This document shows, piece after piece, positions 18,628 through 26,724 of a stretch of 64,000 nt of DNA. The position numbers and the translations under genes were made by a program. The notes below the pieces were generated by a model, which made no database searches, had not been told where the DNA came from, and saw nothing but the letters and a program-made list of their open reading frames with translations. The number at the start of each line of letters is the position of its first letter. Positions within the stretch are counted from its first letter, which is position 1. The stretch is from Aureibacter tunicatorum (GTDB taxonomy: Bacteria; Bacteroidota; Bacteroidia; Cytophagales; Cyclobacteriaceae). The stretch lies in the NCBI RefSeq assembly GCF_036492635.1, contig NZ_AP025306.1:372001-436000 (forward strand), read 5' to 3'.

Positions 18628-19174
18628 TAGTTTATTTATAATTACATCATGTGATAATAATAAAAATATTAATTATTCAGAGAGTGAAACATTCTTTAAT
18701 ATATTTAATAGTAACCATGATCATTATCTATTTGAATATAATTTTATCTTAAAAAATAAGGGAATTAAATATGCTTTTTTTGGTCATGGAGAATTAGAAT
18801 ATAAAAAAGATTGTTATATAATCACTATTGAAAAACTAGGAATAAATAAAGAGGTGCTTTTTAACTTTAATTCATCAATTGGGTCGTTTAATAGTATTAA
18901 ATTTAATTTTAATAATTTAATTTTTGAATTGCCGATTAAGCTGGAAAATGTATATATGAGAGGAGATGAGAAAATATATAAATTCAGATTAATCAAGTCT
19001 TATTATTATTATACTGATGAATATGATCAAATTTTATTTGCGTCTCCTCAAAAAGGATTTATTGGTGGATATTTATTCGATAATAAAAATAGTAATTATT
19101 TAATATCTAAGAGAGGAGATATATTGGAAGATTTAATAGATTATACTAATTATTCTTATAGGGTTTTAAAATAA
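18557..19174 (+). CDS. Lipoprotein, likely immunity partner of the RHS-tip toxin
   Basis: 205 residues with a lipoprotein signal (LFIITSC, Cys32). The start lies inside the toxin gene, overlapping it by 71 bp; a second Met three codons later (18566) is an alternative. Toxin-immunity pairs in polymorphic toxin systems are often coupled this way, and a periplasmic lipoprotein would intercept a toxin entering through the envelope. The family is unknown to me; the immunity role rests on position, overlap and the shared AT-rich composition. Confidence 0.7.
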   Translation: MNLMNKNESIISRIHWKLLSLIISSLFIITSCDNNKNINYSESETFFNIFNSNHDHYLFEYNFILKNKGIKYAFFGHGELEYKKDCYIITIEKLGINKEVLFNFNSSIGSFNSIKFNFNNLIFELPIKLENVYMRGDEKIYKFRLIKSYYYYTDEYDQILFASPQKGFIGGYLFDNKNSNYLISKRGDILEDLIDYTNYSYRVLK

Positions 19175-19227
19175 AAATCTGTACTACCATCCGTTCGTCC
19201 CCCATTTTCTTCAAGAAAGTGTGATCG

Positions 19228-19272
19228 TTCGCATTTGGAATGCGAATTCCTAAAGTCGAGCATCTGTGATGC
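19228..19272. repeat. REP-like double hairpin
   Basis: TTCGCATT/AATGCGAA (19228-19246) is followed by GCATC-TGT-GATGC (19260-19272). A degenerate copy of the second hairpin (GTATC-TGT-GATAC) recurs at 20195-20207. It lies in the 19175-19593 gap, upstream of the first terminator repeat. Confidence 0.5.
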
Positions 19273-19301
19273 GGGGATAAGAGCAGAAAGCTGGAATACA
19301 C

Positions 19302-19449
19302 AAAATCCATCTTGGTCATTTATCGAATGGGATGGATTTTTTATATGTTTTCTATTGTAAGTTTTCAACTTGTTTCAAATGTTGGATTTAGCTCATCATG
19401 TATCTATGTTTAGGTATTGAAGCGAAGCCCAAGTTGCAAATTTGAACTA
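19302..19449. repeat. Island intergenic repeat, copy 1 (terminator plus hairpin)
   Basis: Begins with AAAATCCATC (19302-19311), which pairs with GATGGATTTTTTAT (19331-19344), a good Rho-independent terminator for the immunity gene. The downstream half contains AAGTTTTCAACTTGTTTC and ATTGAAGCGAAGCCCAAG, found again in copies 2 and 3. The remaining part of this 419-bp gap shows no coding signal. Confidence 0.75.
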
Positions 19450-19593
19450 TGGGGGTGAAAACGGGACAAAAAATATTTCGCATAAGTGATGCTGATAGTT
19501 ATAGTTTATTCACAACTTATTTGATAATCAAGATATTAGATATTCAGTTGAGACAAAATATGAAAGACATTGAAAAGGTAAAACAGGTTATAG

Positions 19594-19911
19594 ATGGAAA
19601 ATAAAAATCGATCAAAACAAATAATAAATAAAATAATAATATCAATAAATGTATTTCATTTTGTATTTATAGTAATCCTTTTTGGGATGTTAGAAATTTC
19701 AAGTAAATATATAATAAGTATTGCTAATTCTTTCTTTTTTAGTGATTTCACTATTATGTTAATGCTTATTTTATTATTTTTTGTAGTGATACCGGTATAT
19801 TTTTATAAAAAAATATCTAAAGATATTAAATATGTTTTTATAATAATTAGTGTTTTAAATGGGGTTGTATCTATATTTTTTAGATATTATTTGTTAACCT
19901 ACCTTCATTAA
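19594..19911 (+). CDS. Small three-helix membrane protein in the toxin island
   Basis: 105 residues with a basic N-terminus and three hydrophobic helices (about 18-40, 48-68 and 82-102). There is no recognisable toxin gene next to it, but it is bracketed by two copies of the island repeat, the same setting as the other immunity candidates. A membrane-embedded orphan immunity protein is a reasonable guess; nothing in the sequence itself proves it. Confidence 0.55.
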   Translation: MENKNRSKQIINKIIISINVFHFVFIVILFGMLEISSKYIISIANSFFFSDFTIMLMLILLFFVVIPVYFYKKISKDIKYVFIIISVLNGVVSIFFRYYLLTYLH

Positions 19912-19922
19912 CCCCGGCCCTT

Positions 19923-20138
19923 TAGTTCAAGTCTATGACTTGGACTAAATATCAGCAAATACACAAAATCCATCTTGAGCAATCGGGATGGATTTTTTAT
20001 GTGTTTTCTGGTAGAAATTTTTAGTTTGTTTCAGGTAACTGATTTAGCTTTTCATGCAGTTTTGTGCTTGCGAGCATAGGGCCATGTTTAGATTTACAGT
20101 TTTGAAGAGAAGTCCAAGTTTCAAACTTGAACTAGATA
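19923..20138. repeat. Island intergenic repeat, copy 2
   Basis: Left hairpin AGTTCAAG/CTTGGACT (19924-19946); terminator AAAATCCATC/GATGGATTTTTTAT (19965-20000); right hairpin AGTCCAAG/CTTGAACT (20111-20133). The right hairpin is the reverse complement of the left one, so the element has inverted ends. The rest of the gap to 20306 has no coding signal. Confidence 0.75.
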
Positions 20139-20306
20139 GTGAAAATATGATGTGAGAGCTTATTTGGATTTCTAATTCGAATGTGTTAATTCTGGTATCT
20201 GTGATACATAGATAGGGTCGCTTAGATACGAAGCCAAATGTGATTCAAATTATTGATAATGTTATGAAGAGTACAGAAAAAGCAATTAAAAAAATGGGTA
20301 AACTTT

Positions 20307-20651
20307 ATGAATAAAGAAAAGAAAAGTATAAGTCAGCTTGAGGGATGGTCTTGGAATGCAGAAGTGCCCGTTGAGGAAAACTCCTCTTATGAAGAATATA
20401 ATTTTTATTTATTACATAATAAGCCCTTGAAAGATTATTACCCTGAGGATGTTTATTTTATGATTGGGCAAGAAAGTGGATTAAAGTTTCTTGTTCCAGT
20501 CGCGATAGAATTTGTTTCCAAAGATATATTTTTTAAGGCAGACGATTTTTCTGGTGATTTACTTAGTAGGCTTTTACGTGTTGATGATAGTTTTTGGGAG
20601 CGTATCCCTGAATATTATAAAAAAATTATTTATGTTATTGGAAAAAAATAA
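20307..20651 (+). CDS. CdiI-like contact-dependent inhibition immunity protein (apparently frameshifted)
   Basis: 114 residues matching the CdiI_2-type immunity pattern: SISQLEGWSWN at the N-terminus, HNKPLKDYYPEDVYFMIGQ, GLKFLVPVAIEFV, then FSGDLLSRLLRVDDSFW. The frame stops just after an A7 run (20642-20648). Removing one A would continue the protein by about 27 residues to the stop ending at 20733 (NIRILNLDLTNEINQ... FIDD), giving the more usual family length. So the gene is either a recent frameshift, a slippage-controlled gene or a slightly shortened protein. No cognate CdiA or RHS toxin is adjacent: an orphan immunity gene. Confidence 0.8.
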   Translation: MNKEKKSISQLEGWSWNAEVPVEENSSYEEYNFYLLHNKPLKDYYPEDVYFMIGQESGLKFLVPVAIEFVSKDIFFKADDFSGDLLSRLLRVDDSFWERIPEYYKKIIYVIGKK

Positions 20652-20785
20652 TATTAGGATTCTTAATCTTGATTTGACAAATGAAATAAATCAAGAATTA
20701 AAATCTTTAATAAAATCCTTTATAGATGATTAATCCTTCAAATGGTACGTACGTAATCCAATGAAATTCAGTTGATTAAAGTAAT

Positions 20786-20827
20786 AAAAACCAGTTCGAG
20801 CAGTGGGTCTCGGACTGGTTTTTATTT
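20786..20827 (+). terminator. Strong Rho-independent terminator after the CdiI-like gene
   Basis: AAAAACCAGT-T-CGAG (20786-20800) pairs with CTCG-G-ACTGGTTTTT (20809-20823), followed by further T residues. It lies after the frameshift-restored stop at 20733, which suits a longer original gene. Confidence 0.75.
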
Positions 20828-20961
20828 TTGTCTGAACTAGGATTATTATTTTAAATATACCTGCTTGGCTTTGTAGGATAGTGTAAAAAAGTATAAAAAA
20901 AGTATAAAAAAACCATGAGGTAATTTCCCCATATGATCTAAGCTTAGATTAAAAAGCATCA

Positions 20962-21168
20962 CTAGTTCAAGATTGCATCTTGGACTAAATTCCAGTGAAA
21001 ACACAAAATCCATCTTGGGCGATCAGGATGGATTTTTTATCGTAAGTTTTCAACTTGTTTCACATGTTGGATTTAGCTAATCATGCAGTTTTGTATTTGC
21101 AATTTTAGACCTATGTTTAGGCTTGTGGTATTGAAGCGAAGTCCAAGTTGCAAACTTGAACTAGATAT
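20962..21168. repeat. Island intergenic repeat, copy 3
   Basis: Left hairpin AGTTCAAG/CTTGGACT (20964-20986); terminator AAAATCCATC/GATGGATTTTTTAT (21005-21040); right hairpin AGTCCAAG/CTTGAACT (21140-21162). Same order and orientation as copy 2. It occupies much of the 630-bp gap 20734-21363, where no gene is seen. Confidence 0.75.
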
Positions 21169-21320
21169 TTTTGTATTTGCAATCTTAGGCCCATGTTTAG
21201 GCTTGTGTTATTGAAGCGAAGTCTAAGTTGCAAACTTGAACTAGATATTTTTGTGTTTGCAGTTTTAGATTCATGTGTAGATTTACGGTTTTGAAGCGAG
21301 GTTCAAATTAAAAGCTTTGA
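21089..21320. repeat. 80-bp tandem repeat, 2.8 units
   Basis: The right end of repeat copy 3 is tandemly repeated: units start TTTTGTATTTG at 21089, 21169 and 21249 (the last is diverged and shortened). Each of the first two contains TTGAAGCGAAGT and a CAAACTTGAACTAGAT end. Confidence 0.75.
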
Positions 21321-21363
21321 TAGGGTTGAATACAAATACCCCTGAATTCAGGGATGCGCGACC

Positions 21364-21792
21364 ATGCAATTATGTCGAATATTGGCAAAAAAGATCGACA
21401 TGAGAAAGGATGCTGTAAGTTATGAAATAGGCAAGTTTGAATCGCTAATGGTAAGTTTGCGATATCTGGATTTGGCAAAAGAGGATTTTGACAAAGGAGG
21501 ATTGTTGTTTCAAGCGAAGAGGGTAAAAAAAGCCTACAAGTTAGTGAAAGAGGATCTTAGATTGTTGATGTATAGATGCGACAAACGATATCTTGAGGAT
21601 ATAGCATACTTTTTATTCCATGTTGAGGATTGGTTTGCGGTGTATAATAAATTTACTTTTGGAAAAAATTTATTGGATCCTGTTAAATTGAATTTGATGG
21701 AGGGAATGAGAGAATATCCTGAGGAGTGGATTAGAAAAATCAAGGAAGAGTTTGACGCTCCGAATTGGAATCATGAAGAAGTAAAATGGTAA
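21364..21792 (+). CDS. Hypothetical helical protein
   Basis: 142 residues, mostly alpha-helical, with many Lys/Glu/Leu/Tyr and no signal peptide. An internal Met at 21400 (MRKDAVSYEIGKFESL) is an alternative start. I do not recognise the family. It is the last gene of the repeat-bearing island and could be another orphan immunity-type gene; its GC is higher than that of the RHS toxin genes. Confidence 0.6.
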   Translation: MQLCRILAKKIDMRKDAVSYEIGKFESLMVSLRYLDLAKEDFDKGGLLFQAKRVKKAYKLVKEDLRLLMYRCDKRYLEDIAYFLFHVEDWFAVYNKFTFGKNLLDPVKLNLMEGMREYPEEWIRKIKEEFDAPNWNHEEVKW

Positions 21793-21833
21793 GAAATGAA
21801 GCCTTGCCTCTGAATTCTCTTATCTAAAGATAT

Positions 21834-21900
21834 AATACCGAGCATAATTTCAGTTTCGCTTACCCCTTAAGCATTCGTCTCGCTGAATACTCGGTATTTT
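21834..21900 (+). terminator. Hairpin with T-run after the 21364 gene
   Basis: AATACCGAG (21834-21842) pairs with CTCGGTATT (21890-21898), followed by TTTT. The loop is long (47 bases) and may hold extra structure. Confidence 0.5.
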
Positions 21901-21911
21901 TTAGTTTTGCT

Positions 21912-21959
21912 AAATATTAAATCTAAATATATTGACCAATATATTTAGATTTAATATTT
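21912..21959. repeat. 48-bp perfect palindrome between convergent genes
   Basis: Two perfect 23-base arms, almost purely A/T, separated by AC. The right arm ends 3 bp before the stop codon of the minus-strand gene at 21963. It may serve as a bidirectional terminator or cruciform site, or be a miniature element end. Confidence 0.8.
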
Positions 21960-21962
21960 GTC

Positions 21963-22751
21963 TTAGATTTCATTCTTTCTTGTAAAGATTATTTTTGCGG
22001 ATTCGTCTTGGTTTTGGATGGTTAATCGATCATGTTTCAGATAGAATTTTAATTCCAAAGACAGATCTTCTTTAAACTCCATAAATATGTTGCTAGCCTT
22101 TTGCAAGTAATATTTTTTGTTAAGCGACATATTAGCTATACTCGTCACTATATGAATATCTTCACTATTAGCCTTCAATTTGTTTTTGTCACTTGTGTAT
22201 TGGCTGACTGTTGTATTGTAGAAAGAAATTGACTGCTCGGAAATATGCATAGTCTCCCCAACAACTTCGCAAGGTTTGTTCATAAGCGAATCGTTCAATA
22301 TCAAACCTGAGATTTCCCATTGGCCGAGGATTGAGTCATTGGTTGATTTTTTATTTTCTTCTGGTATATCATTGCAATAGCTTGGATAGATGTTATTTAC
22401 GATTAAAAGCTTTTCGTTGTAGTCCAGTTGAATGTCAATTTCCCCATCAATGTAATAAGGAATGTTTCTGTTTTGTTCATTGGCATCATTGGATACATGC
22501 CCGATGATATTCTCTTTGATCTCTTGAGGAGTGTTTTCTGCGGGGATAGTGTCATTGTCGTATAAAAATAGAATTTGCTCTTCACCTTCGGGTGGAGCGA
22601 TAGCATAAACCCTAGCGCTGTCCAGCGTTTCAGTATAATGATGGGGGACAATATTGCATTGGCCTGGCAAGTTTTCCTCGAATTTGTCTGAACTATTTCT
22701 GCAGCTAAAAAGTGTAGTAAGCGTAGCTAATGCTAGTAGAGATTTTTTCAT
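21963..22751 (-). CDS. Lipocalin-like lipoprotein
   Basis: I start at the ATG at 22751, which gives the lipoprotein signal ending LFSCRN (Cys17); the frame extends upstream to 22796 without a better signal. The mature part is about 245 residues. From about residue 140, ILGQWEISGLILND begins a lipocalin-like domain of the kind common in Bacteroidota lipoproteins, ending with KHDRLTIQNQDESAKIIFTR. Function unknown, presumably in the periplasm or outer membrane. Confidence 0.7.
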   Translation of the reverse strand: MKKSLLALATLTTLFSCRNSSDKFEENLPGQCNIVPHHYTETLDSARVYAIAPPEGEEQILFLYDNDTIPAENTPQEIKENIIGHVSNDANEQNRNIPYYIDGEIDIQLDYNEKLLIVNNIYPSYCNDIPEENKKSTNDSILGQWEISGLILNDSLMNKPCEVVGETMHISEQSISFYNTTVSQYTSDKNKLKANSEDIHIVTSIANMSLNKKYYLQKASNIFMEFKEDLSLELKFYLKHDRLTIQNQDESAKIIFTRKNEI

Positions 22752-22918
22752 TATGTTGTTTGTTTGAAAGATTATATTAATCAGTGATATATTCATTTGT
22801 AATATAGTGAATATTATAATTTTTCTCTACTATTGGATTTGTAGGATATTGCCGGATAGCTTTATGGTATTGCTAATAAATGCTATGATAAAAATAAATT
22901 GAGTTTAAATGATATTTT

Positions 22919-24850
22919 CTATCTTGATAATAGCTGAAACACGGCGCATAGCCAACATCTAAAATCGGAAGCTCTTTTGGCAGTGACTATTTGAGGATTA
23001 TGTTCTTCGACTTTCTCGACGAATTGCGATATTGGACCGAATTCTGTCGGGAGCGTTGCTATATCAACCGGTAAGTTATGTCTTTCCATGAAAGCAAACA
23101 GGAATCTTTGCAAGACTCTTCCTTTGAATTTTTTTTGAGCTAAATTTAATTCTTCTTCTAACTTATGGCCTTCAGAAAGACCAGTCATAGAATCAATGGC
23201 AAGCAGTGTTTCTTGTTCGAAATGTTGCCATTCCATATCAGCCCATTGATAGGCGGCGGCGTACTCTGCCGATTTGCTGCTAAATTGCAGATATAATTCA
23301 TCGGAAAGAGGTTTAGCCAAGTGTTCTAATCTTTCATTAAGCTTTTTCTTTTGCTGAGGCAGTGATTCTTTAATCCTAAATGTTAGCGCATCGCCCTGTG
23401 TATGGTCAAAGTATGTTTCGTGAAATGTTTGTTCAGGTTGAGCACCGTACATTTCAAAGTAAAATAGTTCTTCTTTGACTTGCTGAGCCATATGAAAGCT
23501 CTTGAGTTCTTCATTGAAGCTTTCAAATTCTTTTTTTAGTTCTTGGGAACAATGTCTCATTTTACGAATGTGTTGTGAAAATTTCGAAATCAGGCATCTT
23601 CTTTCCAAGGCATTGTTGGCGAACTTTTCCTGACTAGCATCGAGGAATTCTTTGAAGAGGTCTTGGGCTTCTTTTGATTTCATGATCATTCGGTTGAATG
23701 CTCCAATCACTTCTGTTGAGTCCTCGTCAAGGCGATTGTAATTTTCGAGAGTAATCATATCATGGCCAGATTTGGCTACTACTCCTGCGAAGTGATTATT
23801 CCAACGATTGAAGACAAAGCACTCGTTGGGTACTCTATCCCAATTTTCCCAATTGAAATCCATGTGATGCATTTTCAATCCTTTATGAACTTGGTCCATG
23901 TAAGTTTGAAAATCAAATCCGTTTATTATCTCATCTTTTTCTTCAAAGCCAGCCATCATAAAAGCTTCGCCAATTTCCGGCAGAGCGTATTCGTTCACCC
24001 CTAAGGATTTTAGCATGCAGGAATCATAAGGTGTCTGAGCGTCCGAATGATTTTCTTGGGCATCATCATTGAGGCATTCTAAAAACTCCAATGGATTAGG
24101 TATGTCACAGTCTTCTGGACAACGCCTTAAAAGCCATGAGAATTTGTCTTGCATTTTCCAATTATAAGCGGGAGAGTCCGTCCATTCTTTCGATAATTGT
24201 TCAGATTCAAATATAGTTGTAAGCGTATGCGACATTCCTCTGCCGATAATTTCTTCCATGAATATGCCGCAATCCGATGACCGGCCGAGTGTTTTAGTTT
24301 TCTTTCCTTGCTTTGCCGCAAAAGTAGCTAGCAGTTCATGTTGTTTTCCTGATTCGTCGGTAACCTGCAAAATATGCGAGGGGTCAGTGATCAATCTTAA
24401 TTCCACTTCGTTGCTTGATAATTTCTTATTGGACTGTTCAACAGTATCAGGACTGGCATAGAAAAGCTTTTTGTGATGCGGACTTGCTTCGATAGCCATT
24501 TCAAATGATTCTGCAACTTTTAGAGCAGGCATATCCATTCTTAGGCAAGGATGATTCTCTTTTTTGAGAACCTTGCCGTCTCGCATTCTTTTTCTTTGGA
24601 AATATTCGACAACCTCATCTCTATTCTGTTCGAAATGGCTTTGCTCGTCAATATAGTCCCCGAGATGTTTTTCTCTGTGTATTTTCTGACGATGAAAGAA
24701 TAGGGACGATGATGAAAAATCATATTTGGAAGGATCGATCAATCGATAGCATTGGATCGGCGATCTAGAATTATTTATGCTAGGCGAAGAATTTCGAGAT
24801 TTTAAGTTTCCAGTATTTTTGAATGGCTTACCCTTCCTTTCCTCGTACAT
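22919..24850 (-). CDS. PIQ-motif effector-like protein with putative Cys-His-Asn/Glu catalytic domain
   Basis: 643 residues without a signal peptide. A basic Ser/Asn-rich leader ends in SPIQ (PIQ at 31-33). A papain-like set is visible: Cys194 in GRSSDCGIFMEE, His353 in NHFAGVVAKSG and Glu369-Asn370 in ITLENY. Two further motifs, LGVNEYALPEIGEAF and FYFEMYGAQPEQTFHE, are shared with the protein at 51458-53407. Spacing between the Cys and His differs by one residue between the two, which supports a common enzyme fold. Likely role: a cytoplasmically made cargo toxin or effector with cysteine peptidase or amidase activity. Substrate and delivery machine are unknown; the fold assignment is inference. 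Confidence 0.75.
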   Translation of the reverse strand: MYEERKGKPFKNTGNLKSRNSSPSINNSRSPIQCYRLIDPSKYDFSSSSLFFHRQKIHREKHLGDYIDEQSHFEQNRDEVVEYFQRKRMRDGKVLKKENHPCLRMDMPALKVAESFEMAIEASPHHKKLFYASPDTVEQSNKKLSSNEVELRLITDPSHILQVTDESGKQHELLATFAAKQGKKTKTLGRSSDCGIFMEEIIGRGMSHTLTTIFESEQLSKEWTDSPAYNWKMQDKFSWLLRRCPEDCDIPNPLEFLECLNDDAQENHSDAQTPYDSCMLKSLGVNEYALPEIGEAFMMAGFEEKDEIINGFDFQTYMDQVHKGLKMHHMDFNWENWDRVPNECFVFNRWNNHFAGVVAKSGHDMITLENYNRLDEDSTEVIGAFNRMIMKSKEAQDLFKEFLDASQEKFANNALERRCLISKFSQHIRKMRHCSQELKKEFESFNEELKSFHMAQQVKEELFYFEMYGAQPEQTFHETYFDHTQGDALTFRIKESLPQQKKKLNERLEHLAKPLSDELYLQFSSKSAEYAAAYQWADMEWQHFEQETLLAIDSMTGLSEGHKLEEELNLAQKKFKGRVLQRFLFAFMERHNLPVDIATLPTEFGPISQFVEKVEEHNPQIVTAKRASDFRCWLCAVFQLLSR

Positions 24851-25068
24851 GCTTATAGAACGAAACTCAATATTAATGGTTTTTTTCCTTTTTCAGGATT
24901 TTATATTTTTTCAATTCGTTATAAGATAATGTTTATTTATCTATAAATATAATTTTATGGTCAGTGTCATAATTTGATAATTGAATAATTAAATATATAA
25001 TTTAAATTTATTCTATTTACTTTGTTTTATAACTTAGTGGTATATTTTTTAACATAAATAATTTATTA

Positions 25069-25647
25069 ATGAAAAATGTTTTTTTAATTGTTGTTTTAAG
25101 TTTTTTTAGTTGTAGTATTATGGCTCAAGATGTCTCTTTTGGAGTAAAGGCTGGAGCTAACTTTTCTAATGCGAAGACAGAAGCCGATTCAGAAAGCGCG
25201 ACTGGCGATGTAAAGGCAGGCTTGGTCTTGGGAGTTTTTTCTCGAATGATGTTGACAGATGCTTTTGCTATTCAACCTGAGATTTTATATTCTCAAGAAG
25301 GTTATAAAGATGGCAAGAATGCAAAAATGAATCTGAGTTATGTCAACATACCAGTAATGGCTAAAGTATTTCTTGCAGAAGGTTTCAATTTGCAAGCCGG
25401 GCCACAGCTAGGTATTTTGGCAGGTAAAAAGGCAAAGATTGGAGATGAGAGGGTTGATATTGATGATATGAAGAGCATCAATTTTTCTTTGAACTTTGGT
25501 GCGGGTTATGATTTTGAACAAGGGCTTTCTATTGAGGCCAGATATTGTTTAGGTTTGACTAATGTGGATGATAGTGAACTTGCAGAGTTTCTTGACATGA
25601 CTACCAAGACGAGATCGTTTCAATTGACTTTAGGTTATCGATTCTAA
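25069..25647 (+). CDS. PorT-family outer-membrane beta-barrel protein
   Basis: 192 residues with a signal peptide ending IMAQ and mature part starting VSFGVKAGANFSN, the typical first strand of PorT/OMP_b-brl_2 barrels. Alternating hydrophobic strands run to the C-terminal FQLTLGYRF, a standard barrel end with terminal Phe. Small eight-stranded barrels of this family sit in the outer membrane; only a few, like PorT, have assigned roles. A clear terminator follows at 25697. A paralogue follows at 25957. Confidence 0.85.
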   Translation: MKNVFLIVVLSFFSCSIMAQDVSFGVKAGANFSNAKTEADSESATGDVKAGLVLGVFSRMMLTDAFAIQPEILYSQEGYKDGKNAKMNLSYVNIPVMAKVFLAEGFNLQAGPQLGILAGKKAKIGDERVDIDDMKSINFSLNFGAGYDFEQGLSIEARYCLGLTNVDDSELAEFLDMTTKTRSFQLTLGYRF

Positions 25648-25696
25648 ATAGTTAATCATATGCATTTCATCATTTACAAAGTTTGAGTCTAATATA

Positions 25697-25736
25697 AATC
25701 AACCAAGTTTCTAGCGAGGCTTGGTTGATTTGCTTT
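25697..25736 (+). terminator. Rho-independent terminator
   Basis: AAATCAACCAAG (25697-25708) pairs with CTTGGTTGATTT (25720-25731), followed by GCTTTT. The rest of the 25648-25956 gap shows no gene. Confidence 0.7.
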
Positions 25737-25956
25737 TCACATGATGTGTTTTTATTCTGATATAAACTTTAATTTTTTTTGTTGTAAATCGAGTCGTTAT
25801 AGCTTTGCACGGTAGTCTTGAATAAGATAACAGATTCATAAACATTATTCTTGGGTTGATTTTTTATTTCACTTTGAGTTTATTTTTGATTTATGTATTA
25901 TACTTGTGAGTATTTTATGGATAATTTTAAATTATTTTAATTTTAAAAAGTATTAT

Positions 25957-26658
25957 ATGAGAAAATTAATACTATTGGTAAACATGATGCTTTTATTTGC
26001 AGGAGTGGTTAATGCTCAGACGATAAAATATGGCATTAAAGGCGGAGCGAATATTTCTCAACTCAAATTGGATGTTGATGAAAATTTCCAAAAGTCGATA
26101 AAGGAAAAGTATCATGAATCAGATGTGGGTGGATTATTTGAATTTGAACCCCAAACAGGTTTTATGCTTGGGGCGTTTTTAAAATACAGATTATCCAGAC
26201 ATATTTCTTTGCAACCGGAAATTCAGTTCAATAGATTAGGAGGGGAAATCAATAGATTAGATGTGGTGCTTAACCCTTTAGAAGAAGCTTATGTGTTGCC
26301 AAATGAGTTTTCTTACTCTTCATATCGTTTAACGTTGGACTACATTTCTTTGCCTTTAAATCTAAAGATTTATTTGGTTGAGGGATTGAATGTGCAAGTT
26401 GGACCTCAATTAGCATTTTTAATTTCAGCGCAAGAAAAGAAGCAAGATGACACAGCTGAAAATGATAAGGTTGATGTAAAAGATGGTTTTAAAAGTTCTG
26501 ATTTTGGAATGCAAGTGGGGCTTGGCTACGAATTTGATTTTAATCTAGTTGCTGAGACGAAGTTTTATCATGGACAATCTAACTTCTTGACTAGCAATGA
26601 TAGAGGAGATAAAATGAAAAATTCATACTTTCAATTCAATCTAGGTTATATGTTCTAG
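25957..26658 (+). CDS. PorT-family outer-membrane beta-barrel protein
   Basis: Start chosen at the ATG at 25957, where a signal peptide ending VVNAQ begins; a GTG 51 bp upstream only adds residues before it. The mature start IKYGIKGGANISQL and the end YFQFNLGYMF match the preceding barrel, with matching internal segments such as LNVQVGPQLAFL. It is longer, with an acidic inserted loop near 175-195. Likely a paralogue from duplication; function unknown. Confidence 0.85.
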   Translation: MRKLILLVNMMLLFAGVVNAQTIKYGIKGGANISQLKLDVDENFQKSIKEKYHESDVGGLFEFEPQTGFMLGAFLKYRLSRHISLQPEIQFNRLGGEINRLDVVLNPLEEAYVLPNEFSYSSYRLTLDYISLPLNLKIYLVEGLNVQVGPQLAFLISAQEKKQDDTAENDKVDVKDGFKSSDFGMQVGLGYEFDFNLVAETKFYHGQSNFLTSNDRGDKMKNSYFQFNLGYMF

Positions 26659-26679
26659 AGTAAACTATTTATAATAGGA

Positions 26680-26724
26680 TAATCAAGCAAGATCAAATGC
26701 CAATCTTGCTTGATTAATTTTTTT
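26680..26724. terminator. Bidirectional terminator between convergent genes
   Basis: TAATCAAGCAAGAT (26680-26693) pairs perfectly with ATCTTGCTTGATTA (26703-26716), followed by ATTTTTTT on the plus strand. It serves the barrel gene and possibly the cystatin-like gene that ends at 26723. Confidence 0.75.

Noticed and set aside
21089-21320. Tandem repeats resembling a CRISPR array
   Set aside because: The units are 80 bp, directly adjacent without unique spacers and decaying at one end; no cas genes are present.
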